64,000 nucleotides of DNA from Bacteroidota bacterium (lineage in GTDB: Bacteria; Bacteroidota; Bacteroidia; AKYH767-A; OLB10): the NCBI GenBank assembly GCA_016713925.1, contig JADJOH010000008.1:620001-684000 (forward strand). Reading direction: 5' to 3'. Below are positions 56,124 to 63,216 of the stretch, piece by piece; position 1 is the stretch's first letter, and each line of letters begins with the position of its first letter. Position numbers and translations under genes: made by a program. A model generated the notes under the pieces. That model was not told where the DNA came from. It did no database searches and saw only the letters and a list, made by a program, of their open reading frames with translations.

Positions 56124-56660
56124 TTATTGCGGTTTCTCCTCTCTGATTTGTTCACGGGTCATACCACTTTTTATTTTTTCCTGAAGAGCGATCAATGCAT
56201 GAAGGAGTGCTTCGGGTCGTGGAGGACATCCAGCTACATACACATCCACAGGGATCACATGATCCGCGCCTTTAACTACGGAATATGTGTTATAGAAAAA
56301 AGGACCTCCGCTTATCGCACAAGCACCCATGGCAATCACATATTTCGGGTCGGCCATCTGATCATAGAGTCGCCTCAGTACAGGTGCCATCTTGTTAACA
56401 ATTGTTCCGGCAATGATGATCACATCTGCCTGACGCGGTGTTGCTCTCGCCACTTCGAAACCAAAGCGGGAGAAATCGTATTTAGCACCTGCCACTGACA
56501 TCATTTCGATCCCACAACAACTGGTAGCAAAGGTCAAAGGCCATAGGGAATTCGAGCGAGCCCAATTGATGACATCGTCAAGTGTACTCAATACAACACC
56601 TCCTCCGGGCACCTCATGTATGGTTCCCGGGAAATTGGCAGTATTTTGTTTTACATCCAT
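56124..56660 (-). CDS. nuoB: NADH-quinone oxidoreductase subunit B
   Basis: A 178-residue subunit that binds the terminal [4Fe-4S] cluster N2 and donates electrons to quinone. The four ligands are visible: Cys48 and Cys49 in 'FATSCCGIEMM', Cys114 in 'MGACAISGGPF' and Cys145 in 'VAGCPPRPEALLH'. Its start overlaps the end of nuoA by 10 bases. Confidence 0.97.
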   Translation of the reverse strand: MDVKQNTANFPGTIHEVPGGGVVLSTLDDVINWARSNSLWPLTFATSCCGIEMMSVAGAKYDFSRFGFEVARATPRQADVIIIAGTIVNKMAPVLRRLYDQMADPKYVIAMGACAISGGPFFYNTYSVVKGADHVIPVDVYVAGCPPRPEALLHALIALQEKIKSGMTREQIREEKPQ

Positions 56661-57001
56661 TTTAATGCTCCTTTTTTATGGGCATACAGAAATCCCAGAA
56701 AGAGAATGAAGAAGAAGATGAGAATATCCACGAATGCCATCCATCCAATCTCTTTTACTACTGTTGCCCAGGGGTAGAGAAATACTAATTCCACATCAAA
56801 AATCAGGAATATCAAAGCAAAGAGGTAATATCCCACCTGAAATTGAAGCCATGTTTGTCCTGTAGTTGGAACACCGCATTCATAGGGTTGCCCTTTTCGG
56901 GGATTTACAGATCCTTTCACAAAAAATTTTGAAACAAGAATTCCACCTGCAGAGAAGGCTATTGCCGCAAGAGTAAGTATAAGTAATGACGTTGCGCCCA
57001 T
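56651..57001 (-). CDS. nuoA: NADH-quinone oxidoreductase subunit A
   Basis: A 116-residue protein with three membrane segments. Family marks are 'QPYECGVPTTGQTWLQFQVGYYLFALIFLIFDVELVFLYPWA' in consecutive pieces: 'YECGVPTTG', 'GYYLFALIFLIFDVE' and 'LVFLYPWA'. I chose ATG 57001; a TTG four codons upstream at 57013 would only add four residues. It is the first gene of the nuo operon; a weak -7-like octamer lies too close to the start to be trusted. Confidence 0.95.
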   Translation of the reverse strand: MGATSLLILTLAAIAFSAGGILVSKFFVKGSVNPRKGQPYECGVPTTGQTWLQFQVGYYLFALIFLIFDVELVFLYPWATVVKEIGWMAFVDILIFFFILFLGFLYAHKKGALKWM

Positions 57002-57013
57002 AGATTGGCTCAA

Positions 57014-57366
57014 ATTTAATTCTATTTTGATATAGAGGGCTTATTTATGCCTTCATTAAAAGTTATTTTATTCAAAAACAGTAATGTTGATCTGCTCAAA
57101 AGTGGGATAGACTTCCTGTTTTTTAAATATTTAACTCCCGAATTTGTACAGAATAAATAGTGGAGCAAATGCTTTATTGCAATTTTTCCGGGCCTTGACC
57201 AGGAATTGGCCTGTATCTTATTTTTTCCTTTTTCTGCAAAATGTTGCAGTATTGACAAGGAAAACCCTGGTATATATTCAAATCCTATGCTGCTTTTTCA
57301 TTGAAATCAATTCGCTGTTAAATTTATAAACAATTGGTTAACAACTAAAAATGGCATCTCATTATT
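57014..57366. other. AT-rich intergenic stretch with no recognised feature
   Basis: The region lies between the divergent nuoA and ATPase genes. A 78-codon minus-strand frame within it has no recognisable motif and is not called. I see no RNA gene, terminator or strong promoter in this part. Confidence 0.5.
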
Positions 57367-57443
57367 GGTTACCATATAGTAACTTACAAAAAGGTAACTT
57401 ACCATAAAGTAACTTACAAAATGATAACTTATTCTTCAGTAAC
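57367..57443 (+). promoter_or_regulatory. Five TAAC boxes at exact 15-bp spacing upstream of the ATPase gene
   Basis: TAAC occurs at 57380, 57395, 57410, 57425 and 57440, mostly within (A/G)GTAACTTAC. The phase is exactly 15 bp over five copies. An opposed GGTTACC lies at 57367-57373. This looks like an operator array or a short tandem repeat just ahead of the promoter; the bound factor is unknown. Confidence 0.6.
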
Positions 57444-57453
57444 TTTGCTAATT

Positions 57454-57469
57454 GTTGTAAATTTGCAAC
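57454..57469 (+). promoter_or_regulatory. Palindrome overlapping a TAAATTTG -7 box
   Basis: GTTGTAAATTTGCAAC is a palindrome with 7 of 8 pairs matching, and it contains TAAATTTG (57458-57465), a match to the -7 consensus. The ATG at 57484 follows 18 bases later. A repressor bound here would cover the promoter. Confidence 0.55.
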
Positions 57470-57483
57470 TGTAGAAATGATCC

Positions 57484-58626
57484 ATGATTACACCATTTAT
57501 TTTTGGTAAATTGGCATTTGGTTCGGAGTTCACCAACCGGAACCAGGAGCTTTTCCGTTTAAATCAGAATTTTCAGGGTGGGGTAAATACGATTATCATT
57601 TCACCCAGGAGATGGGGTAAATCTTCGTTGGTGAAAAAGGCAGCGGAAGAAGCAGGAAAAAAGAAGAGCAATCTTGTTTTTTGTTTTCTTGATTTATACA
57701 ATACCCGTTCAGAGGAGGAGTTTTACCGGTATCTGGCTCAGGAAGTTATAAAATCTACTTCTTCAAAATGGGAAGAACGTCTGTCGTTTACCCGAAAGTT
57801 TATCAGCCGGTTTATACCCTCGGTAACTTATAGTCCTGAACCCAATAATGAATTTAGCCTGAGTCTGAATTATAAAGAGTTGATGAAAAGTCCTGACGAA
57901 ATCCTGAATTTGGCAGAGAATATAGCAGCGGCTAAGAAAGTGCATCTGATCTTGTGTATTGATGAGTTTCAGCAAATAGCAGACTTTAAGGAAACAAAGG
58001 CTTTTCAGAGAAAACTGAGAGCAGCGTTTCAAACACAGCGTCACGTGACCTATTGCTTGTACGGAAGTAAAAGAAGTATGATGATGCATGTATTTACTGC
58101 TGTATCTATGCCTTTTTATAAGTTCGGTGACATTATTTTTCTTCAGAAAATAAGTGAGAATGATTGGAAGAAATTTTTAGTGGATCGTTTTGCACAAACA
58201 GGCAAAAAAATTACAGAGCAACAGGCGGTAATGATAAGCAGTATGGTGGAAAATCATCCCTACTATGTTCAGCAATTGGCGCAATTGTCGTGGCTGAGAA
58301 GTGGTAAATCCTGTACCAACAAAATTATTGTTGAAGCTTTTGAATCCCTGACCTTGCAGTTGAGTATGCTGTTTCAGAACCTGACGGATAGCCTGAGCCC
58401 TAAACAAGTGAATTTTCTTGCGGCATTGGGGGATGAGTCCCAAAAGTTCAGTTCTCGGGAGATGTTGGAGAAATACAGGCTGGGTACCTCAGCAAATGTG
58501 CTTAAAATCAAATATGCGCTGCAACAGAAGGAGATAATTGATATTGATGGTGGGAAGATTGAGTTTCTGGATCCGGTATATAAAAACTGGCTGAATAATT
58601 ACTACTTTAAACGGATTTCTCAATAG
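57484..58626 (+). CDS. AAA/STAND-type ATPase of the archaeal-ATPase-like (ATPase_2) family
   Basis: A 380-residue protein. Walker A 'SPRRWGKSSLVKKAA' (about residues 40-54), Walker B 'VHLILCIDEFQQIAD' (near 155) and a sensor-like 'TYCLYGSKRSMM' segment. A helical lid ('WKKFLVDRFAQTGKKITEQQ', 'ENHPYYVQQLAQLSW') is followed by a C-terminal winged-helix-like region ('SLSPKQVNFLAALG', 'LGTSANVLKIKYALQQKEII', 'GGKIEFLDPVYKNWL'). The family is widespread in archaea and Bacteroidota and includes stress- and defence-linked STAND proteins, but this member has no fused effector. The gene is monocistronic and preceded by a periodic box array and a palindromic promoter, suggesting tight, possibly auto-, regulation. 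The role is unknown. Confidence 0.85.
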   Translation: MITPFIFGKLAFGSEFTNRNQELFRLNQNFQGGVNTIIISPRRWGKSSLVKKAAEEAGKKKSNLVFCFLDLYNTRSEEEFYRYLAQEVIKSTSSKWEERLSFTRKFISRFIPSVTYSPEPNNEFSLSLNYKELMKSPDEILNLAENIAAAKKVHLILCIDEFQQIADFKETKAFQRKLRAAFQTQRHVTYCLYGSKRSMMMHVFTAVSMPFYKFGDIIFLQKISENDWKKFLVDRFAQTGKKITEQQAVMISSMVENHPYYVQQLAQLSWLRSGKSCTNKIIVEAFESLTLQLSMLFQNLTDSLSPKQVNFLAALGDESQKFSSREMLEKYRLGTSANVLKIKYALQQKEIIDIDGGKIEFLDPVYKNWLNNYYFKRISQ

Positions 58627-58717
58627 GTAAACAAAAGATGGTCTTCTGTATGGATTTTCATTTTTAAAAATAATTTGATTGTAACAAAGGTTGCAAACTG
58701 AGGAAGATCACTATCTT

Positions 58718-58725
58718 TATTTTTG
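58718..58725 (+). promoter_or_regulatory. Candidate -7 box TATTTTTG for the sulfur module
   Basis: TATTTTTG fits TAnnTTTG and lies 51 bases before the ATG of the first YeeE-like gene. The nearest TTG (58691-58693) is 24 bases upstream, longer than usual. TATCTTTA at 58712-58719, 18 bases from the same TTG, is an alternative. Confidence 0.4.
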
Positions 58726-58776
58726 CAAAACCTTAGATGACCCGTTGAACAACTAAGGAAAACGTAAAACTACTAT

Positions 58777-59340
58777 ATGATAGCTTCCATCTTACAACCC
58801 TGGCCCTGGTACATCGCCGGACCCTTGATCGGTCTCACTGTACCGGCACTACTCCTGATTGGTAACAAGGCCTTCGGGATCAGTTCTTCCCTGAGACATA
58901 TCTGTGCTGCGTGTATTCCGGCAAATATTCCTTTCTTCAGTTATGACTGGAAAAAGGAAGTCTGGAACCTCTTCTTTGTTGCGGGAATTTTGTTAGGAGG
59001 ATTTCTGACCGTCCAGTTTCTTGCCAATCCTGATCCTGTTCAGTTGAATCCTAATCTTGCTTCAGAATTGAGTACGTATGGAATTACCGATTATTCCGGA
59101 CTTGTACCTGCAGATATTTTTAATTGGGAATCTCTGCTTACCCTGAGAGGTTTTCTGATGATAGTGGTTGGTGGTTTTCTGGTGGGGTTCGGAACCCGCT
59201 ATGCCGGCGGCTGTACCAGTGGTCACGCTATTATGGGACTCTCTACATTACAATGGCCGTCTCTGATTGCTACCTGTTGCTTTATGGCAGGTGGATTCCT
59301 GATGGCCAATCTGATTCTTCCTTTTATTTTAAACCTCTGA
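58777..59340 (+). CDS. YeeE/YedE family sulfur transporter, half 1
   Basis: A 187-residue membrane protein with about five segments. It carries the family mark 'GFGTRYAGGCTSGHAIMGLS' with the conserved Cys of the GGCTSGH motif, which in TsuA-type proteins binds thiosulfate during uptake. Its N-terminal part has 'HICAACIPANIPFFSYDW', containing two further Cys. Together with the next gene (10 bases on) it probably forms one functional split YeeE/YedE transporter for a small sulfur compound in the inner membrane. It is the first gene of the sulfur operon. Confidence 0.9.
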   Translation: MIASILQPWPWYIAGPLIGLTVPALLLIGNKAFGISSSLRHICAACIPANIPFFSYDWKKEVWNLFFVAGILLGGFLTVQFLANPDPVQLNPNLASELSTYGITDYSGLVPADIFNWESLLTLRGFLMIVVGGFLVGFGTRYAGGCTSGHAIMGLSTLQWPSLIATCCFMAGGFLMANLILPFILNL

Positions 59341-59350
59341 TAGAAAAAAA

Positions 59351-59866
59351 ATGAAAAATAGCCTCGTTGAAAATAAAACAATAGTCAAGTCTGATATCGA
59401 TATCCGTTCTCAGCAAACGATTTGTGTAAACAGTAGTGAAACACCTGCAAAATGGTACAGTAATATTAAGTATCTTATAGTGGGTATCCTCTTCGGAATT
59501 GTTTTTGTAAAGGCAGAAATCATCAGCTGGTTCCGTATTCAGGAAATGTTCCGTCTGCAATCTTTTCACATGTACGGTGTGATTGGCAGTGCTGTCGCAG
59601 TTGGTATGCTTTCCGTCTTCCTGATTAAGAAGTTCAATTTAAAAACACTCAGTGGTGAAACGATAGAATTTCAACCCAAGACTTTCAATAAGGGAAATGT
59701 ATATGGTGGATTGATTTTTGGTTTCGGTTGGGCGATTACAGGGGCTTGCCCCGGACCATTATTTGCTCAAATTGGTTCAGGCGCCACCGTTATAGTCGTT
59801 ACTTTATTGAGTGCTGTCGCCGGTACTTGGGTGTATGGTTACTTCAGAGATAAATTACCTCATTAA
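59351..59866 (+). CDS. YeeE/YedE family sulfur transporter, half 2
   Basis: A 171-residue membrane protein with about four segments following a polar N-terminal stretch of about 35 residues. The second conserved Cys motif is 'FGWAITGACPGPLFAQIGSG' and the end is 'GTWVYGYFRDKLPH'. In full-length YeeE proteins the two Cys motifs lie on two internally related halves; here they are on two genes, as is common in Bacteroidota and proteobacteria with paired DUF395-type proteins. It ends 10 bases before the SoxB-like gene. Confidence 0.9.
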   Translation: MKNSLVENKTIVKSDIDIRSQQTICVNSSETPAKWYSNIKYLIVGILFGIVFVKAEIISWFRIQEMFRLQSFHMYGVIGSAVAVGMLSVFLIKKFNLKTLSGETIEFQPKTFNKGNVYGGLIFGFGWAITGACPGPLFAQIGSGATVIVVTLLSAVAGTWVYGYFRDKLPH

Positions 59867-59876
59867 TAAATACACT

Positions 59877-61598
59877 ATGAATAAGGATGATAAAACCGGC
59901 AGTAACTCCGGCTCACGTCGTGATTTTCTCAGGAAGTCCGCAGCACTGGGACTCGGTGCCGCAATGATTCCGCTTACACCCTTGCATGCGGATGTTTTCA
60001 AAGATACCGCAGAGCTCCCGGAACCGGTGGTGCCCAAATCCTTAACGCAAAAAATAACAATTTTATATACTTCCGATATTCATGCGCAATTGCATACACA
60101 TGATGAATTTTTCTGGGAAGAGGGCAAGCCTGTTTACAGAAAACGTGGTGGATTGGCTGTTTTGAAAACGATGATCAATTCGTTCAGAAGTAAAACTCCG
60201 GATCAGACCATTCTGATAGATGGTGGTGATTATTATCACGGGCATGCCGTTGCATCACTCACTGAAGGAGAAGCGATGATTCCCGTTTTTAATAATATTG
60301 ATTTTGATTTGATGCTACCCGGAAATTGGGAGGTAGTGTATAAGAAGAAGAAAATGTTGTATGATATGGGGCATTCAACAGCGGCGAAAATATGTGCGAA
60401 CATGTGGCATAAAACCGATGACGATGCCAATGGTGAATTGATTTATCCACCGTATTGGATAAAGATGATTAACGGAATCAAGCTGGGTTTTATTGGTTAT
60501 ACAGATCATCTCATCCCCAAACGCCAGTCTCCGGCATATAGTGAAGGTATCCGTTTCGAACATGCAGAGAAGAACGTAGCGCGCTATGTAAAACTACTGC
60601 GTGAAACAGAAGGATGTCAGCTGGTATTTCTTGTGACGCATATGGGCCTTGCGCAACAGGTGGGTCTTGCCAATAATCCCGTTGTTGAAGGTGTTGATTT
60701 TATATTGGGGGCAGATACCCATGAGCGGGTGCGAGAGCCTATTCAATGTAAGTACACCAAAGTGTTGGAATGTGGTGCTTTCGGTTCCTTCCTCGGAAAG
60801 CTGGAGTTGATATTGGAAAAGGGCGTTTTGGTATCCTATAATTATCAATTGCTGGATGTGGATCCTGAAAAATATTCACCCGACCCTGAATTGCAACAAC
60901 TCATTGAGCAGGTAGCTGCTCCATTTGAAAAGGATTTAAAGAAAGTAATTGGTTATTCCAGCACACCTCTGGTGAGATATTTTGTGATGGAAACACCCAT
61001 GGATAATATGCTGACCGATGCGATCATTTGGAAATTTAAACCGGATATCGCATTGAGTAATGGTTTCCGCTTTTGTCAGCCCTTGAATGTGGATCCGAAA
61101 ACAGGAAAAGCAGCTATTACCAAGGAGTTTTTGTGGAACATGCTGCCCGTTGATAGTGAAGCGAAAACCGCAATGGTTACCGGAAAACAAATTTGGGATT
61201 GGTTAGAGAAGGAATTGCAGAATGCTTTTGCCAAAGATCCATCAAAGCGTTTTGGTGGATGGTTTGTTCGCTTCGCCGGTATGCAAGTGAATTTTACCAT
61301 CAATAATGAATTCGGTAAGCGCGTCAATTGGGTTAAAGTAAAAGGTAAGTCACTGGATCTTGAAAAGGAATATTCAATTGTTGCCTGTGAAAGAGAAGGT
61401 GATCCGGAGGATGTGTTGTGTCGTATAGAGAAAGTGAAGTCGCCAAAGAAATTGGGAGTCCTGATGCATGATGTCATTGAAGAATACCTCTCCTTTAAAA
61501 AAGTGGTGTCCCCGAAAATAGAGGGAAGGTCAACTGCGACAGATTTTCCGTCTACGTTGCTGACTCAATTGCAGGGAACCACCTATGAATTCAGATAA
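59877..61598 (+). CDS. SoxB-like Tat-exported metallophosphoesterase/5'-nucleotidase-fold hydrolase
   Basis: A 573-residue protein. It has a twin-arginine signal at the N-terminus ('SRRDFLRKSAALGLGAAM', Arg14-Arg15). The metallophosphoesterase domain has 'LYTSDIHAQLHTHDEFF', 'LIDGGDYYHGHAV', 'LPGNWEVVYKKK', 'FLVTHMGLAQQ' and 'ILGADTHERVREP'. The C-terminal 5'-nucleotidase-like domain has 'DNMLTDAI' and 'ALSNGFRFCQPLNVDP'. In nucleotidases the catalytic motif is GNHE; here it is GNWE, with Trp as in SoxB, the enzyme that hydrolyses sulfate from SoxY-bound thiosulfate. The sulfur neighbours support SoxB-like activity, but no soxYZ or soxAX is seen in the window. I chose ATG 59877; the upstream ATG at 59811 overlaps the YeeE gene. 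Confidence 0.82.
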   Translation: MNKDDKTGSNSGSRRDFLRKSAALGLGAAMIPLTPLHADVFKDTAELPEPVVPKSLTQKITILYTSDIHAQLHTHDEFFWEEGKPVYRKRGGLAVLKTMINSFRSKTPDQTILIDGGDYYHGHAVASLTEGEAMIPVFNNIDFDLMLPGNWEVVYKKKKMLYDMGHSTAAKICANMWHKTDDDANGELIYPPYWIKMINGIKLGFIGYTDHLIPKRQSPAYSEGIRFEHAEKNVARYVKLLRETEGCQLVFLVTHMGLAQQVGLANNPVVEGVDFILGADTHERVREPIQCKYTKVLECGAFGSFLGKLELILEKGVLVSYNYQLLDVDPEKYSPDPELQQLIEQVAAPFEKDLKKVIGYSSTPLVRYFVMETPMDNMLTDAIIWKFKPDIALSNGFRFCQPLNVDPKTGKAAITKEFLWNMLPVDSEAKTAMVTGKQIWDWLEKELQNAFAKDPSKRFGGWFVRFAGMQVNFTINNEFGKRVNWVKVKGKSLDLEKEYSIVACEREGDPEDVLCRIEKVKSPKKLGVLMHDVIEEYLSFKKVVSPKIEGRSTATDFPSTLLTQLQGTTYEFR

Positions 61599-61609
61599 TT
61601 ATTAAACAG

Positions 61610-62689
61610 ATGTCGTCGGCTGTAAATAATTCGAATGATCTAAGTAAGGCATTACTGCTTGCTATCAAAGCGCTTGTCAGCATCGTGGTGCTGCTGTTGT
61701 TTACAGTATTAGTAATTGTATTTTATAATAACGTAGGTCCGGAGAAGATGAAAGCGCTTTTAAAAACCGGAAGTAAAACAGAAGAAACAGCGGTAAAGAA
61801 AAATCCTGTTAAAGTTATTGTTGAAGAAAAAGGATTATGGCTTGCTCCGGATATTGATGACGCCGTCACGGAAGAAATTGTTTACGGTCGTGATCTCATT
61901 GCGAATACAGCTTTTTATCTCGGACCAAAAGGTAAGGTGGCTTCTATTACAAATGGTATGAATTGTCAGAATTGCCATTTGGATGCAGGAACCAGAGCCT
62001 ATGGTAATAATTACAGTGCCGTAGCTTCCACTTATCCGAAATTTCGTGCACGCTCCGGTGCCATCGAAAGTATTGAAAAGCGCGTAAATGATTGTTTGGA
62101 AAGAAGTCTGAATGGCCAACCTTTACCGGACGATAGTAAGGAAATGAAAGCCATGGTAGCGTATATTCATTGGCTGGGAAGCGAAGTGAAGAAAGGAGAG
62201 AAACCAAAGGGTAGCGGTCTGTTGGAACTTGCGTTTATGGATCGCCCGGCAGATCCGGAAAAGGGAAAGGGTATTTATGAGCAGAAGTGCAGGAGTTGCC
62301 ATGGAGCTAACGGTGAGGGATTGCCGAATCCGGAAGCTACAGCCTATACCTATCCTCCTCTTTGGGGAAATAGTAGTTATAATCATGGTGCAGGATTGTA
62401 CAGGCTATCCCGATTTGCAGGGTATGTGAAGGCGAATATGCCATTGGGTGCTACGTATAATAATCCGCAGTTGACTGATGAAGAGGCCTGGGATCTTGCT
62501 GCTTTTGTGAATTCACAGCCTCGTCCTAAGAAGGATTTAAAAGGCGACTGGCCGGATATTTCTAAGAAGCCCATAGATCATCCTTTCGGACCGTTCTCTG
62601 ATCAATACTCAGAAGCACAGCATAAATACGGTCCGTTTGAACCGATAAAGAGCGCTATGGCAGCGCAGGCAGAGAAAGTGTCAAAGTGA
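61610..62689 (+). CDS. TsdA-like membrane-anchored dihaem cytochrome c (thiosulfate dehydrogenase family)
   Basis: A 359-residue protein with an uncleaved-looking membrane anchor at about 15-39 and then a periplasmic part with two haem c sites, CQNCH (119-123) and CRSCH (227-231). Between them is the TsdA-type stretch 'YPKFRARSGAIESIEKRVND' followed by 'CLERSLNGQPLP' and 'MKAMVAYIHWLG'. 'YVKANMPLG' offers a Met ligand for haem 2. TsdA enzymes join two thiosulfates to tetrathionate or the reverse, exchanging electrons with the respiratory chain. The direction cannot be inferred from sequence. It lies 11 bases after the SoxB-like gene and so is cotranscribed. Confidence 0.85.
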   Translation: MSSAVNNSNDLSKALLLAIKALVSIVVLLLFTVLVIVFYNNVGPEKMKALLKTGSKTEETAVKKNPVKVIVEEKGLWLAPDIDDAVTEEIVYGRDLIANTAFYLGPKGKVASITNGMNCQNCHLDAGTRAYGNNYSAVASTYPKFRARSGAIESIEKRVNDCLERSLNGQPLPDDSKEMKAMVAYIHWLGSEVKKGEKPKGSGLLELAFMDRPADPEKGKGIYEQKCRSCHGANGEGLPNPEATAYTYPPLWGNSSYNHGAGLYRLSRFAGYVKANMPLGATYNNPQLTDEEAWDLAAFVNSQPRPKKDLKGDWPDISKKPIDHPFGPFSDQYSEAQHKYGPFEPIKSAMAAQAEKVSK

Positions 62690-62760
62690 TTTTATGTTTT
62701 GCATTTTAATAAATAGCTATTGCATAAATTGTAACTAAATAAATTTAAAACTGGATCAAG

Positions 62761-63216
62761 ATGAAAAAAATTAAACTCTTATTCGTTGTTGTTTTGATAA
62801 ATACCTTCTCGTCGTTTGCACAAACTTCCGCTTCAGGGAAGACTGAAATATCAGGGAGTAAAACAGCTCAGCATCGTGTCATCATGCAATTGGTTTCCGG
62901 AGATACGCTGGCGCATAAGGCATTGATGTTTCAACTCAAAAATCTGAAGGAGGTTTGGGCAGATAGCGTTGAAATTGAAGTGTTGATTCAGGGGCCTGCT
63001 TTAGATATGATTATTGCCGATAAGACGACACAGCAAGAGGGAATTTCTAAGATGAAACAGAAGGGTGTCCGGTTTATAGCCTGTGAATTTTCAATGCGTC
63101 AACGAAAGGTGACAAAAGAAGAACTTTTGAAGGATGTTGAATCCGTAAATTATGGGTTAGTCGAAATTATTACTAAACAAGAGCAGGGATGGTCCTATCT
63201 GAAAGCAGGTTTTTAA
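62761..63216 (+). CDS. Secreted DsrE/DsrF-like protein
   Basis: A 151-residue protein with signal peptide KKIKLLFVVVLINTFSSFAQ and a DsrE-like alpha/beta fold: 'HRVIMQLVSGDTLAHKALMF', 'LKNLKEVWADSVEIEVLIQG', 'ISKMKQKGVRFIACEFSMRQ' and 'LVEIITKQEQGWSYLKAGF'. Cytoplasmic DsrE and TusD proteins are sulfur carriers. This periplasmic version keeps one Cys in 'FIACEFSMR', a possible sulfane carrier site. Context with SoxB-like and TsdA-like enzymes supports a role in sulfur transfer, by inference. Its last 28 bases overlap the start of the porin gene. Confidence 0.85.
   Translation: MKKIKLLFVVVLINTFSSFAQTSASGKTEISGSKTAQHRVIMQLVSGDTLAHKALMFQLKNLKEVWADSVEIEVLIQGPALDMIIADKTTQQEGISKMKQKGVRFIACEFSMRQRKVTKEELLKDVESVNYGLVEIITKQEQGWSYLKAGF

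Noticed and set aside
56058..56498. 146-codon open frame on the plus strand
   Set aside because: It is antisense to nuoB and nuoC, both certain genes, and has no motif.
57011..57018. TAAATTTG on the minus strand as nuoA promoter
   Set aside because: It would leave a leader of only a few bases before the ATG at 57001, and no TTG occurs at -33 spacing.
57022..57258. 78-codon minus-strand frame upstream of nuoA
   Set aside because: Low-complexity Lys/Asn/Ile composition typical of AT-rich spacer, and no motif.
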